DNA from: Herbaspirillum sp. meg3
GTDB lineage: Bacteria; Pseudomonadota; Gammaproteobacteria; Burkholderiales; Burkholderiaceae_D
Length of the DNA stretch: 64,000 nucleotides
Assembly (NCBI RefSeq): GCF_002257565.1
Contig: NZ_CP022736.1
Span: forward strand, 4,278,001-4,342,000
Direction: 5' to 3'
Positions 26,244 through 34,785 of this stretch are shown piece after piece; position 1 is the first letter of the stretch, and each line of letters begins with the position of its first letter. The position numbers and the translations under genes were made by a program. The notes under the pieces were generated by a model, which did not search any database, was not told the origin of the DNA, and was given only the letters and a program-made list of their open reading frames with translations.

Positions 26244-27121
26244 GCTGTCTGCCTTCCGAAGAGTCCTTGAGGGCGCACCAGCAGCATCACCAGCGTCGCC
26301 AGATAAATCACCAGGCCGCCCGCTTCCGGCAGGAAGTAGCGTCCCAGCGTGTCGATCATGCCCAGCACCAGTGCGGCGATGAGCGTGCCCTTGATGCTGC
26401 CGAGGCCGCCGACCGACACCACGATCAGCACCAGCACCAGATAATTGAGCGCATAGAACGGTTCCAGCGGAAACATGTCGGCGCCGAGCGCACCGCCCAG
26501 TCCGGCAAAGCCGCAGCCGATGGCGAAGGTGACGGCGAAGAAGGCTTTGACGTTCATCCCGATACAGCCGGCCATTTTGGCGTTATCCACCGCTGCGCGC
26601 AGCTTGGCGCCGACTTGCGTGCGATCGAGGACATACCAGATCACCAGCGCACAGGCGCAACTGACGGCAATGAGGAACAAGCGATATACCGGCAAACCGA
26701 TGGCGCCAAGCTGATAGGTGCCGCGCAAGGCGCCCGGCACCGGGATATCCTGAATGGTGGAGCCGAACATGGCATTGGCTGTGGCGATCATGACGAAGGT
26801 CAGGCCGATAGTCATGAGCACCTGGCCCAACTCGCTCTGAACGTAGATCCACGAATAGACGGTGCGCTCAAGCAGCGCGCCGAGCAGCATGGTGCCGATC
26901 ACCGCCAGCGGTACGGCGACGGCATACGGCAGCTGCGCCTGAGTCACCAGCATGAAGGTCATGTAGCCGCCGGCCATGGCGAAGCTGCAATGCGCCAGAT
27001 TGACGACGCGCATGACGCCCATCGTGATCGACATGCCGATGGAAATCAAAAATAGAATCATGCCGAAGGCCAGGCCGTCGAACAGGAGTGAAACAAGAGA
27101 AATGGCGAAGCGGGATAGCAT
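26240..27121 (-). CDS. livH: HAAT ABC transporter permease (LivH)
   Basis: Inner-membrane permease of 293 residues. GMILFLISIGMSITMGVMRV and NLAHCSFAMAGGYM near the N terminus and GGLGSIKGTLIAALVLGM near the C terminus are LivH marks. AAGGAAAGCC precedes the ATG. It heads livH-livM-livG-livF and follows galD by 62 bp on the same strand, so transport and ring-degradation genes may share a transcript. Confidence 0.92.
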   Translation of the reverse strand: MLSRFAISLVSLLFDGLAFGMILFLISIGMSITMGVMRVVNLAHCSFAMAGGYMTFMLVTQAQLPYAVAVPLAVIGTMLLGALLERTVYSWIYVQSELGQVLMTIGLTFVMIATANAMFGSTIQDIPVPGALRGTYQLGAIGLPVYRLFLIAVSCACALVIWYVLDRTQVGAKLRAAVDNAKMAGCIGMNVKAFFAVTFAIGCGFAGLGGALGADMFPLEPFYALNYLVLVLIVVSVGGLGSIKGTLIAALVLGMIDTLGRYFLPEAGGLVIYLATLVMLLVRPQGLFGRQTA

Positions 27122-27183
27122 GGCTTTCCTTGACTAACGATGACAATGCCAATGACGATGGCGATGACAAAAACTGCGTGCCT

Positions 27184-28311
27184 TCACGGCCACACCCGAT
27201 GAGGTACATACACCTGACCATCGAGCAGCATGCGCGCCGTGCGCAGCAAACCCGAACTGAGGAAGCGCATCTCACTGCCATGCAATTCCGTGTCCGATTC
27301 AGTGCCCGATTCAGTACGCAGGGCAACGGTGAACTCACCGCTAGGATGCTCCACCGAGATCTCGACGTCATTGCCCTGTGGCAGCGTCGCCATCCCTTCG
27401 GCCACCGATCCCGGCAACATGCACGCGCTGGCGACACTCACTGCACCGAGTACGCCGATCGCGCTGTGGCAGCGATGCGGGATGAAAGTACGCGTGGAGA
27501 TATGGCCGCCGTTGGCAGCCGGCGAGATGATGGTCATCTTCGGCACCACCTTGTTGCGTACGTCGCCCAGCCCCATCAGTTCGCCCGCTTGCAGACGGAC
27601 GGCTTCCAGGCACGTCTTGAATTCCGTGTCGGCGTCGAGTTGCTGAGGCGTCTCCTGACCGGTTTTGCCGAATGACTCGGCGCGCATGACCACAACCGGC
27701 ATGCCGTTGTCGATGCAGGTCGCTTCAATGCCGTTGAAGACATCACGCGTACGGCCGGTCGGCAGCAAGCTGCCGCAGGCTGAACCGGCGGTATCGCGAA
27801 AAGCGATGTTGATCGGCGCCGATGTGCCGGGCACCCCGGCAATCCTGGCTTCGCCGTCATACACCACGCGGCCACCCGTGGTCTGCACCATTGCCGTGGC
27901 GATGTTGCCGCTGTTGACCATGTGGATCACCACCGGTGTCCGGTCGCCGCGAATCGCCACCAGGCCGCGCTCAATCGCAAATGGACCGACGCCGGCCAGC
28001 ATATTGCCGCAGTTGGGCGAGATATCCACCAGCGGCTTGTCTACGGCAACCTGCGCAAACAGGAAGTCGACGTCGACGCCCTGCAAGGACGACGGTGAGA
28101 CGATCGCGACCTTGCTGGTGAGCGTATCGCTGCCACCCAATCCGTCGATCTGACGTGGATCGGGCGAACCCATTACCGCCAACAGCACCGCGTCGCGCGT
28201 GGCCGTATCCTGCGGCAGATCATCTGCAAGAAAGAACGGGCCGCGCGAGGTACCGCCACGCATGAAGGCGCAAGGGATGGCGCGTTGGGAAGCTTCGGTA
28301 GGCTGAGTCAT
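27184..28311 (-). CDS. galD: 4-oxalomesaconate tautomerase (PrpF family)
   Basis: Converts the keto form of 4-oxalomesaconate, the product of gallate 4,5-cleavage, to the enol form used by GalB. The 375-residue PrpF-fold protein matches remembered P. putida GalD in many places: RGGTSRGPFFLADDLP, AVMGSPDPRQIDGLGG, NCGNMLAGVGPFAIERGLV, CIDNGMPVVVM and RTFIPHRCHSAIGVLGAV. The active-site Cys pair is expected in SPNCGN and in the SACG region. It lies 11 bp from galC on the same strand. Confidence 0.88.
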   Translation of the reverse strand: MTQPTEASQRAIPCAFMRGGTSRGPFFLADDLPQDTATRDAVLLAVMGSPDPRQIDGLGGSDTLTSKVAIVSPSSLQGVDVDFLFAQVAVDKPLVDISPNCGNMLAGVGPFAIERGLVAIRGDRTPVVIHMVNSGNIATAMVQTTGGRVVYDGEARIAGVPGTSAPINIAFRDTAGSACGSLLPTGRTRDVFNGIEATCIDNGMPVVVMRAESFGKTGQETPQQLDADTEFKTCLEAVRLQAGELMGLGDVRNKVVPKMTIISPAANGGHISTRTFIPHRCHSAIGVLGAVSVASACMLPGSVAEGMATLPQGNDVEISVEHPSGEFTVALRTESGTESDTELHGSEMRFLSSGLLRTARMLLDGQVYVPHRVWP

Positions 28312-28322
28312 CGTCCGCGCTT

Positions 28323-29000
28323 TTAAAGATAGGTCAATCCGGCAGCGGCCAGCTTGGCGCGCATGTCGTAGATATCCAGCCCGAGTTCACCGGCGGCGAG
28401 GCGTTTGCGCTTCTGCTCTTCATTGGCGGCGCGCGCGACGCAGGCATCGGTGACGCTGCCGAGCTGCTCGCGCGGCACGGCGACGATACCGTCGTCATCG
28501 GCCACGATCACATCACCCGGCTGAATCAATTGCTCGCCGCACACCAGCGGCACATTGACCGATCCGACCGTCGCCTTGACCGTACCCTGTGCACAGACGG
28601 CACGTGACCAGACAGGAAAATTCATCTCGCGCAAGGTGCGTACATCGCGCACGCCTGCGTCGATCACCAGACCGAGTACGCCGCGTGCCTGCAGCGACGT
28701 CGCCAGCAGATCGCCGAAGTAGCCGTCCTCGCAATGCGAAGTCGGACTGACAACCAGGATGTCGCCCGGCTGGCACAGTTCGACAGCGACGTGCAACATC
28801 CAGTTGTCACCCGGCGCCACACTGACCGTGACGGCCGATCCTGCGATTGCCGTGTCGGCGATGACCGGGAGCAGGCGGTGATGCAGCAAACCGGTACGGC
28901 CTTGCGCTTCGTGCACGGTAGCAACACCATACTGCGCCAGCGCAGCGACGCGTTCGACCGGCGCACGCGGGATATGGCGAACAGCGACGTTGCGGCTCAT
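28323..29000 (-). CDS. galC: 4-carboxy-4-hydroxy-2-oxoadipate aldolase (RraA-like fold)
   Basis: Class II aldolase of the LigK/GalC type, 225 residues. It splits 4-carboxy-4-hydroxy-2-oxoadipate to pyruvate and oxaloacetate and can also decarboxylate oxaloacetate. The fold marks are VATVHEAQGRTGLL, the core GVLGLVIDAGVRDVRTL with the substrate-binding Arg and the metal-binding Asp of the family, and DVIVADDDGIVAVPRE. The start at 29000 overlaps galB by 4 bp, which fixes it over a frame opening at 29015. Confidence 0.9.
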   Translation of the reverse strand: MSRNVAVRHIPRAPVERVAALAQYGVATVHEAQGRTGLLHHRLLPVIADTAIAGSAVTVSVAPGDNWMLHVAVELCQPGDILVVSPTSHCEDGYFGDLLATSLQARGVLGLVIDAGVRDVRTLREMNFPVWSRAVCAQGTVKATVGSVNVPLVCGEQLIQPGDVIVADDDGIVAVPREQLGSVTDACVARAANEEQKRKRLAAGELGLDIYDMRAKLAAAGLTYL

Positions 29001-29722
29001 GAGAACTCTCCGCACACTTGCGGGAACACGCGTTGATAGCCTTCACCGTACTTGATGCTGCGCGAAGAATTGCGCGATGCCTGTACGCCGCGTTGCAGCG
29101 CCACACGGGTGTAGTACTCCCACAGGTGTTCTTGCGCATTCATGGTTTCGAAGGCGGCTTTTTTCTTTTCCCAGACGGAGGAAATGTCGAGCAGTACATC
29201 CGGCTTCCAGTTGCATTGCTCGGGCTGATGCGGTTCGTACAACAACACAGGTGGTGCGCCGATGACGGCTTGTTCCGGATTGTGGCCGTGGGCCTGTGCG
29301 ATGATGCGCGCCTCCTGCGCGACATGCGTGGCCAGCGGATGATCGAAGTTGTAGGGATCGTGCAGCGAATGGCTGAGGACGAATTCGGGACGCAACTCAC
29401 GATAGATGTCGACCAGCTTGTACAGCACCTCATCGCTGACCCGCATCGGATAGTCGCCGATATCTAAAAACGCTATCTCGGCGCCTAGGATGTCGGCAGC
29501 CTTGGCCGCCTCTTCATGCCGCGCAGCCTTCACTTTGGGCAGCGTCATGTTCGGCTGCTTCCACATCTTGGCAGACTCGCCGCGCTCCCCGTAAGAGAGG
29601 CAAACGACTTTCACGCGATAGCCGCGTTCGCTATACAGCGCTACCGCACCGCCGGCGCGCCAGACGAAATCCGCAGCATGTGCGCTGACCACCAGCAGCG
29701 ATGGTTTTTGAGTCTTTTCCAT
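28997..29722 (-). CDS. galB: 4-oxalomesaconate hydratase (PIG-L/LmbE fold)
   Basis: Zn-dependent hydratase adding water to the enol of 4-oxalomesaconate to give 4-carboxy-4-hydroxy-2-oxoadipate, 241 residues. It belongs to the PIG-L deacetylase fold as P. putida GalB does (258 residues). Metal ligands are visible in VSAHAADFVW (the PHPDD motif altered to AHAAD) and in LSHSLHDPYNFDHPLA. AGGACAACC precedes the ATG. It is the first gene of galB-galC-galD, preceded by a shared motif at 29911 and the terminator of the dioxygenase genes, so it should have its own promoter. Confidence 0.88.
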   Translation of the reverse strand: MEKTQKPSLLVVSAHAADFVWRAGGAVALYSERGYRVKVVCLSYGERGESAKMWKQPNMTLPKVKAARHEEAAKAADILGAEIAFLDIGDYPMRVSDEVLYKLVDIYRELRPEFVLSHSLHDPYNFDHPLATHVAQEARIIAQAHGHNPEQAVIGAPPVLLYEPHQPEQCNWKPDVLLDISSVWEKKKAAFETMNAQEHLWEYYTRVALQRGVQASRNSSRSIKYGEGYQRVFPQVCGEFS

Positions 29723-29910
29723 GGTTGTCCTATTGATTCGATAAAAATGAATTGATGTGCTTGTCTCGTACTTTTTATTTTTATTGCTGTCTCTGCGCGG
29801 TTTCCGGCGTTGTCTTATTGCCGGTTTTAATTACCGTTTCCATCGTCTTTGCTAAGTCGATTTATTCTATGGCAGGGCTTGCCCGCTCGCGTTTCTCTTT
29901 GGCTGATAGC

Positions 29911-29940
29911 GCATCTAATTTACTTATCGACTTATGCAAT
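29911..29940. promoter_or_regulatory. Shared regulatory motif, copy A (upstream of galBCD)
   Basis: GCATCTAATTTACTTATCGA is followed at once by CTTATGCAAT, ~190 bp before galB. Very similar sequences stand before the binding-protein gene (33818) and before the DUF1932 gene (36151-36199). The 365-bp gap 29723-30087 also holds the ligAB terminator; I see no gene in it. Confidence 0.6.
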
Positions 29941-30001
29941 CGCGCGAAACACGTCATATCAAAAACCGTATTGCGCCGCCAAAATGTTGAAAACAAGGCG
30001 T

Positions 30002-30035
30002 AAAAAAAGGCGTCCCTGCCATCGCAGTGAACGCC
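30002..30035 (-). terminator. Rho-independent terminator after the dioxygenase genes
   Basis: On the minus strand GGCGT pairs with ACGCC around an inner CTGC/GCAG stem and is followed by seven T residues, 53 bp past the small dioxygenase subunit. It separates the Rieske/dioxygenase transcript from galBCD. Confidence 0.7.
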
Positions 30036-30087
30036 GTGAATGCTCTGAAAAAATTGCTGTATGCCGCTATGTCGTCTGCTATGTCGC

Positions 30088-30447
30088 TTATGCCGATTCC
30101 GGAACCCGCCGTGTCTTGAGAAAGGCTTCCAGGGTCTCTCCGCGCATGGAGGCATAGACCGCCAGGTTGGACATCTTCACCACGCGGGCGAATTTTTCCA
30201 GCACGAAAAAACTCACGCCGTATTTGATCAGGCCGAGCCAGTCCTGATTGGTCACCAGCGTACGCTCTTCATCGCTGAGCTTGAGCTCGTCGCAGGCCGC
30301 CTTGAAATCGCGCGCCAGCAGTACACGGAACTCCGGCTCGCGATGACGCCAGAAGAAGCGGTTCAGCCGCAACGATTTGACGCTCTGGCGGACGTCGAAG
30401 ACATAAGTACCTTCGATGTCTTCAATACCTTCAAGTTGTGGATTCAT
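30088..30447 (-). CDS. ligA: Extradiol dioxygenase small subunit (LigA-like)
   Basis: Alpha subunit of a protocatechuate 4,5-dioxygenase-type enzyme, 119 residues, all-helical. FFWRHREPEFRVLLARDFKA and LIKYGVSFFVLEKFARVVKM fit the LigA fold, which packs over the active site of the beta subunit. The ATG at 30447, within GAAGAGAAAATA, lies 10 bp after the beta-subunit stop. The symbol follows the Sphingobium protocatechuate enzyme, but context suggests the substrate here is gallate or 3-O-methylgallate. Confidence 0.85.
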   Translation of the reverse strand: MNPQLEGIEDIEGTYVFDVRQSVKSLRLNRFFWRHREPEFRVLLARDFKAACDELKLSDEERTLVTNQDWLGLIKYGVSFFVLEKFARVVKMSNLAVYASMRGETLEAFLKTRRVPESA

Positions 30448-30457
30448 TATTTTCTCT

Positions 30458-31294
30458 TCAGGCTTGTTCGTAGATCGCCACGGCCATCGCCGTCGTGGTC
30501 GCCAGATAGACGTTCTGGTGGATGCATTTGATCTTGTCGTCGAGTGCGCCGCGCATGGCCAGCCACATGATGACCTCGACACTTTCGGCGCCGCCCAGAC
30601 GCACGAAGTCGGCATGCTTGAGCCTAGTCAGGCTCTGCGGATCGTCGACGATGCGGCGCAGGAATTCGTCATCCCATTCCGGATTGTTGAAGCCGGTACG
30701 CTCGCCATGGATCTGATGCGACAGACCGCCGGTGCCGACGACGGCAACTTTGAGGTCTTCGGGGAAGGACTCGATGGCGCGGCGCACCGCCTGACCGAGC
30801 TTGTAGCAGCGCGCAGCGGTCGGCAACGGGTATTGCAGCACGTTGATTTCAATCGGGACAATCGCACCGGGCCACGCCGGTTCATGCGGCCACATCAGCG
30901 ACAACGGCGAGTTGCAGCCGTGGTCGAGTGCACGATCCTGAAACAACGTCATGTCGAACTCGTCGTTGACCAGGCATTCCGCCAGATGCGCCGCCAGTTC
31001 GGGGTGGCCGTTGATGTCGGGCAAGGGGCGCTTGCCGGCGCCTTCGTCGGCCATTTCAAAACTCGGCGAGACGCCCAGCGCAAACGTCGGATAGCAGTCA
31101 AAGAAGAAACTGTTTGCATGATCGTTGTAGAACATGACCAGCACATCCGGCGCCTGCTCGCGCAACCATTGTGCTACCGGTTCATAGCCCTTGAACAGCG
31201 GCGCCCAGGCCGGATCGTTCTGCCGTCCCTTGTCGTACGCCAGGCCGATGGTGGGCACGTGCGACGTGCCGATTCCTCCTACGATTCTTGCCAT
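30458..31294 (-). CDS. ligB: Extradiol dioxygenase catalytic subunit (LigB-like)
   Basis: Fe(II)-dependent class III extradiol dioxygenase beta subunit, 278 residues (LigB has 302). Iron ligands fit His12 (GTSHVPT) and His59 (YNDHANSFF) plus the Glu in GGAESVEVIMW; the catalytic His is in GTGGLSHQIHG. FKGYEPV, ADEG, DHGCNSPLSLM and ESFPEDLKV agree with remembered LigB. It cleaves a catecholic ring between C4 and C5. The linked galD/galB/galC genes handle the gallate cleavage product directly, and no CHMS dehydrogenase or PDC hydrolase gene is in the window. That favours gallate or 3-O-methylgallate over protocatechuate (inference). Confidence 0.88.
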   Translation of the reverse strand: MARIVGGIGTSHVPTIGLAYDKGRQNDPAWAPLFKGYEPVAQWLREQAPDVLVMFYNDHANSFFFDCYPTFALGVSPSFEMADEGAGKRPLPDINGHPELAAHLAECLVNDEFDMTLFQDRALDHGCNSPLSLMWPHEPAWPGAIVPIEINVLQYPLPTAARCYKLGQAVRRAIESFPEDLKVAVVGTGGLSHQIHGERTGFNNPEWDDEFLRRIVDDPQSLTRLKHADFVRLGGAESVEVIMWLAMRGALDDKIKCIHQNVYLATTTAMAVAIYEQA

Positions 31295-31330
31295 GTTTTC
31301 CTCAATACGCTTTCAACACATTCAAAATAC

Positions 31331-32434
31331 TTAATACATTTTTACGGCGACGCTGGGCGGCTCCTCCGCTTGCGTCATCTCAGCTTCGGCAAGGCGCAGC
31401 AAGGTCTTGCGCATGGACAGACCGGGGCGGTCGGGGCCGAAGCTCAGTTCGTCCGGTGGGCCATCCCCCTTCTCGACTTCCTCCTGTATCCAGGTCAGGG
31501 CGTCGACGTCTTCCATATACGCCTTGACCGAAGCGGAGGCCAGATAGTCGCTGGCACCGGCATCATCGAGCGCGAAGTCGCGGCTGTTGAACCACCAGTA
31601 GTGGATCGTGCCTTGAAATTCCGGCGTGAACAAGTGCGTAATATTCACGCGATAGTCGGTGTGTTCGCCTTCGCGCGGCTCAAGATTGGCGATGCGCGCA
31701 AACGCGATATGTCCGGCCGGGGAAACGAAACGACTGTCGGAGAAACGATCCACCGGACGTCCGGTCAGCTTCATCGGGATGCCGTAGATCGGTGGCGGCG
31801 GTGAATTTTTCAGCTCGCGGCGGATACGCACGACATCGCCTTCATTGTGGATTTCGAGACTGGAGCGCGAATACTCCGGCGTGCCGACCGTGTCCGCATG
31901 CAGAATCGGAAAGTGTGTCTGATCCAGCAGATTCTCGTGCATGGCGACGTAGTTGGACTTCATGTGGAAGTAGCCGGTGACGGTGGTCCACTCCGGCGCA
32001 TCCAGCCACGACGTATCGGGAATCAGCGCCGGATCGGCCTTGGCGGCGTCGCCCATCCAGATCCAGATCAACGGGCCTTTCTCTTGCACGGGATAGGATG
32101 CGATGCGCGCGTGCGTCGGCGGGTTGGCCAGCGACGGCATGTGTACGCACTGGCCTTCGGGGTTATAGGCCATGCCGTGATAACCGCATACCACCTGATC
32201 GCCCTCAAGGCGGCCCTTCGACAAGGGGAAGGAGCGATGAGCGCAACGGTTTTGCATGATGACGGGCGTGCCGTCGACCTTGCGGTACATCAGCACGGTC
32301 TTGCCGAGCAAGGTGCGCTCCAGCAGATCGCGCGTGACTTCGCGCGACAGCGCGGCGACGTACCAGCAATCCTTGATCAGGGGCGTGGTGTGATTGGCCA
32401 TCTTCGGCTTGGCGGCTGCGGCTTTCTGAAGCAT
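31331..32434 (-). CDS. Rieske non-haem iron oxygenase (VanA-like O-demethylase type)
   Basis: Terminal oxygenase of 367 residues. The N-terminal Rieske [2Fe-2S] site is Cys64-x-His66 and Cys83-x2-His86 (NRCAHRSFPL, VVCGYHGMAYN). The mononuclear iron site is in MHENLLDQTHFPILHAD. Length and layout match the vanillate O-demethylase/phthalate oxygenase group. GAGGAGAACTCC precedes the ATG. Co-location with LigAB-type genes and formaldehyde dehydrogenase suggests it demethylates a methoxylated aromatic acid, releasing formaldehyde. No ferredoxin reductase gene (VanB type) is in the window, so electrons must come from elsewhere. Confidence 0.85.
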   Translation of the reverse strand: MLQKAAAAKPKMANHTTPLIKDCWYVAALSREVTRDLLERTLLGKTVLMYRKVDGTPVIMQNRCAHRSFPLSKGRLEGDQVVCGYHGMAYNPEGQCVHMPSLANPPTHARIASYPVQEKGPLIWIWMGDAAKADPALIPDTSWLDAPEWTTVTGYFHMKSNYVAMHENLLDQTHFPILHADTVGTPEYSRSSLEIHNEGDVVRIRRELKNSPPPPIYGIPMKLTGRPVDRFSDSRFVSPAGHIAFARIANLEPREGEHTDYRVNITHLFTPEFQGTIHYWWFNSRDFALDDAGASDYLASASVKAYMEDVDALTWIQEEVEKGDGPPDELSFGPDRPGLSMRKTLLRLAEAEMTQAEEPPSVAVKMY

Positions 32435-32455
32435 GGAGTTCTCCTCTAAACACAC

Positions 32456-32479
32456 TGCGGCGACTTATCCATCGCCGCA
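32456..32479. other. Inverted repeat between binding protein and Rieske gene
   Basis: Perfect 8-bp arms TGCGGCGA/TCGCCGCA with an 8-nt loop and no T-run. It probably acts as an mRNA processing or stability hairpin that lets the binding-protein message outlast the downstream part. Confidence 0.4.
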
Positions 32480-32529
32480 ATGAACAATGACAACATGGTG
32501 CGCAATAACGATAGCAATAACGATGGCGA

Positions 32530-33711
32530 CTACTGTACCTTCACGCCCGGATCCTTGATGGCCGGATACGTCTTGAACGGCTTGTTGACGTAGACGCCAT
32601 CGACCTTTTCAATACGGCGGATGTAGATATTCTGCGTCATCTCGCGCGTCTGCGGATCGATGCTCACCGGGCCGCGCGGGCTTTCCCACGCGTAGCCCTT
32701 GATTGCCGCCATGGCCTTGTCGCCGTCTTGCTTGCCGCCGGTGGCGCGGATCATTTCATAGATCATCTTCATCGAATCATAGGCAGCGATCGATGCCACG
32801 TTCGGTGTCTTGTCGGCGCCGTACTTCTTGCGGAAGGCGGTGACAAAAGCCACATTGGCAGGCGTGGTGCTGGCCGGCGAATAATGCAGCGCAGTCACGA
32901 TGCCTGCAGCAGCGTCGCCGTAGGACGGCAGTTCGCTCTCTTCGGTTTCGGCGGTGGCCAGCAGCTTGATGCCGGATTTATCAAGTCCACGCTCGACGAA
33001 AGCCTTGATAAAGGCGACCGCCATCGGGCCGACCGGCGTGAACATGTAGACGTACTCAGGATTGGCTTCCTTGATCTTTTGCATGTAGGTCGAGAAGTCG
33101 GACGTATTCAGCGGCATCTTCAGCTCGGCGACGATCTGGCCCTTTTCTTCGGTGAAAGACTTGCGGAACGAGGTCAGCGCATCAGCGCCCGGTGCGTAGT
33201 CCGCCACCGCCAGCGCAACGCGCTTGCCGCCCTGCTCCGCCGTCCACTTGGCCAGCGGCGTCGCCACCATCCATTGGGTATACCCGGCGCGCAACAGGTA
33301 AGGCGACTTGCTCAGGATGCCGGACGTACCGGCATTAATGATGACGATAGGCACCTTGGCCTGCGTGGCGACATCGGCGACAGCCAGCGCCGTCGGCGTG
33401 AATTCGAGACCGCTGATGTACTGCACCTTGTCGCGTACAACCAGCTCTTCGGCCAATTGGCGTGCGCGTGCAGGATTGTTGCCGCCGACATCGCGATAGA
33501 TGATCTTGATCGTGTGCTCACCGGCGCGGCCGTTGTTTTGTGCGAGGAATAGTTCAGTGGCGTCCTGAATCTGTTTGCCCCAGTTGCTGTACGGGCCGCT
33601 GAATGCAGCGATCACGCCGATGCGGATTTCATCTGCATGCGCAGCGGGAGTGGCGACAAAGATGGCGGCGCTGGCAAGCGGCAAGGTGAACTTCATGAAT
33701 CGGTGCAACAT
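32530..33711 (-). CDS. HAAT ABC substrate-binding protein (aromatic-acid uptake)
   Basis: Periplasmic LivK-like binding protein of 393 residues. The Sec signal ends at PAAHADE, then IRIGVIAAFSGPYSNWGKQ, EELVVRDKVQYISG and VAIDTIALV-like hinge segments follow. AGGAGACCACCG precedes the ATG at 33711. It is the likely receptor for the livHMGF transporter at 23.6-27.1 kb, from which it is separated by the catabolic genes, all on the same strand. The shared motif at 33818 stands ~107 bp upstream. Confidence 0.88.
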   Translation of the reverse strand: MLHRFMKFTLPLASAAIFVATPAAHADEIRIGVIAAFSGPYSNWGKQIQDATELFLAQNNGRAGEHTIKIIYRDVGGNNPARARQLAEELVVRDKVQYISGLEFTPTALAVADVATQAKVPIVIINAGTSGILSKSPYLLRAGYTQWMVATPLAKWTAEQGGKRVALAVADYAPGADALTSFRKSFTEEKGQIVAELKMPLNTSDFSTYMQKIKEANPEYVYMFTPVGPMAVAFIKAFVERGLDKSGIKLLATAETEESELPSYGDAAAGIVTALHYSPASTTPANVAFVTAFRKKYGADKTPNVASIAAYDSMKMIYEMIRATGGKQDGDKAMAAIKGYAWESPRGPVSIDPQTREMTQNIYIRRIEKVDGVYVNKPFKTYPAIKDPGVKVQ

Positions 33712-34053
33712 CGGTGGTCTCCTGTTGTATGGAATTTGTTGTCGGCTCTACGCCGTTTTTATGGAAGCATTATCGGGTTCAGACGGCACCGGCGTTATAC
33801 ATTTAGCCTTGCCACCCCATCTAATTTGCTTATTGATTTTTGGACACCTGCTGATCGCAGCTTACAAAGCACCGATAACACAAAAATTTAATTCCTTTAA
33901 AATCAATAAATTAGATAACAGGCACGCACAAAATCAGCGATATCGAGATTGCTGCACCATGTCAAACTGGCTGATTGAGACGGAATGCGAGGCTGGACAC
34001 AGGCAAGTCGTTTGGATACATTGCATCTCGTTTTTCACCCTTTCGGAAGCAAC
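33712..34053. promoter_or_regulatory. Divergent control region with shared motif copy B
   Basis: This 342-bp AT-rich gap lies between the binding-protein gene (leftward) and the hydrolase gene (rightward). It holds the motif CATCTAATTTGCTTATTGA at 33818-33836, nearly the same as copies at 29911 and 36181. No RNA gene or ORF with a ribosome site was seen. Confidence 0.55.
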
Positions 34054-34749
34054 ATGAAAACGATTTATTTGCTGTGCGGTTTGCTGTGCGATGACGTGGT
34101 CTGGGAAGCGCAGGCCGATGCCCTGCGCAAAGAACACAAGGCAGACGTGCGTATCGTGAGTTTTCAGCAGGACGATTCCATCGCCGGCATGGCGAGCCGC
34201 GTGCTGCAGGATGCACCTGAGCAGTTTTTTCTTGCGGGCCATTCGATGGGGGGCCGCGTTGCGCTGGACGTGTATCGTCAGGCTGCGCATCGCGTGCAAC
34301 GTCTGGCGCTGCTGGATACCGGCTATGAGGCCACGACGCCGGGCGAAGATGCCCGCCGCGCCGTACTGGTTGATCGTGCCCGCGCCGACGGCATCAACGC
34401 CATCGGCGAAACCTGGGCCATGCCAATGCTGGCCCCCGGCAATCGGGACAATGCGCCGCTGGTCAATCGCATTCTGGAAATGGTCGGACGCATGTCGCCC
34501 GCAATCTACGCAGCCCAGATTCGCGCATTGCTGGGCCGTCCAGATGCAACGCCGGTGCTGTCGGCAATCAGCTGCCCCACATTGATTCTGTGCGGCGCAG
34601 AAGATGCCTGGAGTCCACCGGAACGCCATGCGCGCATGGCGGCGCTGGTCAAGGGCAGCGTGTTGACTGAAATCCCCGCCTGCGGACATATGTCGACCAT
34701 GGAAGAGCCGGATGCCGTCACCCAGGCGCTGCTGCGCTGGGTGGCCTGA
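34054..34749 (+). CDS. Alpha/beta hydrolase
   Basis: 231-residue hydrolase of the alpha/beta fold with the nucleophile motif AGHSMGGRVALD, an acidic residue in CGAEDAWSPP and the His in IPACGHMSTMEEPD. The ATG at 34054 follows CGGAAGCAAC; an upstream ATG at 33985 has no ribosome site. It resembles small esterases and 3-oxoadipate enol-lactonase-like proteins. It could hydrolyse an aromatic ester or a lactone intermediate feeding the ring-cleavage pathway (inference). It lies between the binding protein and the LysR gene. Confidence 0.8.
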   Translation: MKTIYLLCGLLCDDVVWEAQADALRKEHKADVRIVSFQQDDSIAGMASRVLQDAPEQFFLAGHSMGGRVALDVYRQAAHRVQRLALLDTGYEATTPGEDARRAVLVDRARADGINAIGETWAMPMLAPGNRDNAPLVNRILEMVGRMSPAIYAAQIRALLGRPDATPVLSAISCPTLILCGAEDAWSPPERHARMAALVKGSVLTEIPACGHMSTMEEPDAVTQALLRWVA

Positions 34750-34785
34750 GCGGGCAGCAACTCAACTTATCAAGCGGTCACTGCG

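Noticed and set aside
30088..31294. Dioxygenase pair as an ordinary protocatechuate 4,5-dioxygenase.
   Set aside because: Not excluded by sequence, but the absence of CHMS dehydrogenase and PDC hydrolase genes and the presence of galD/galB/galC fit a gallate-type substrate better.
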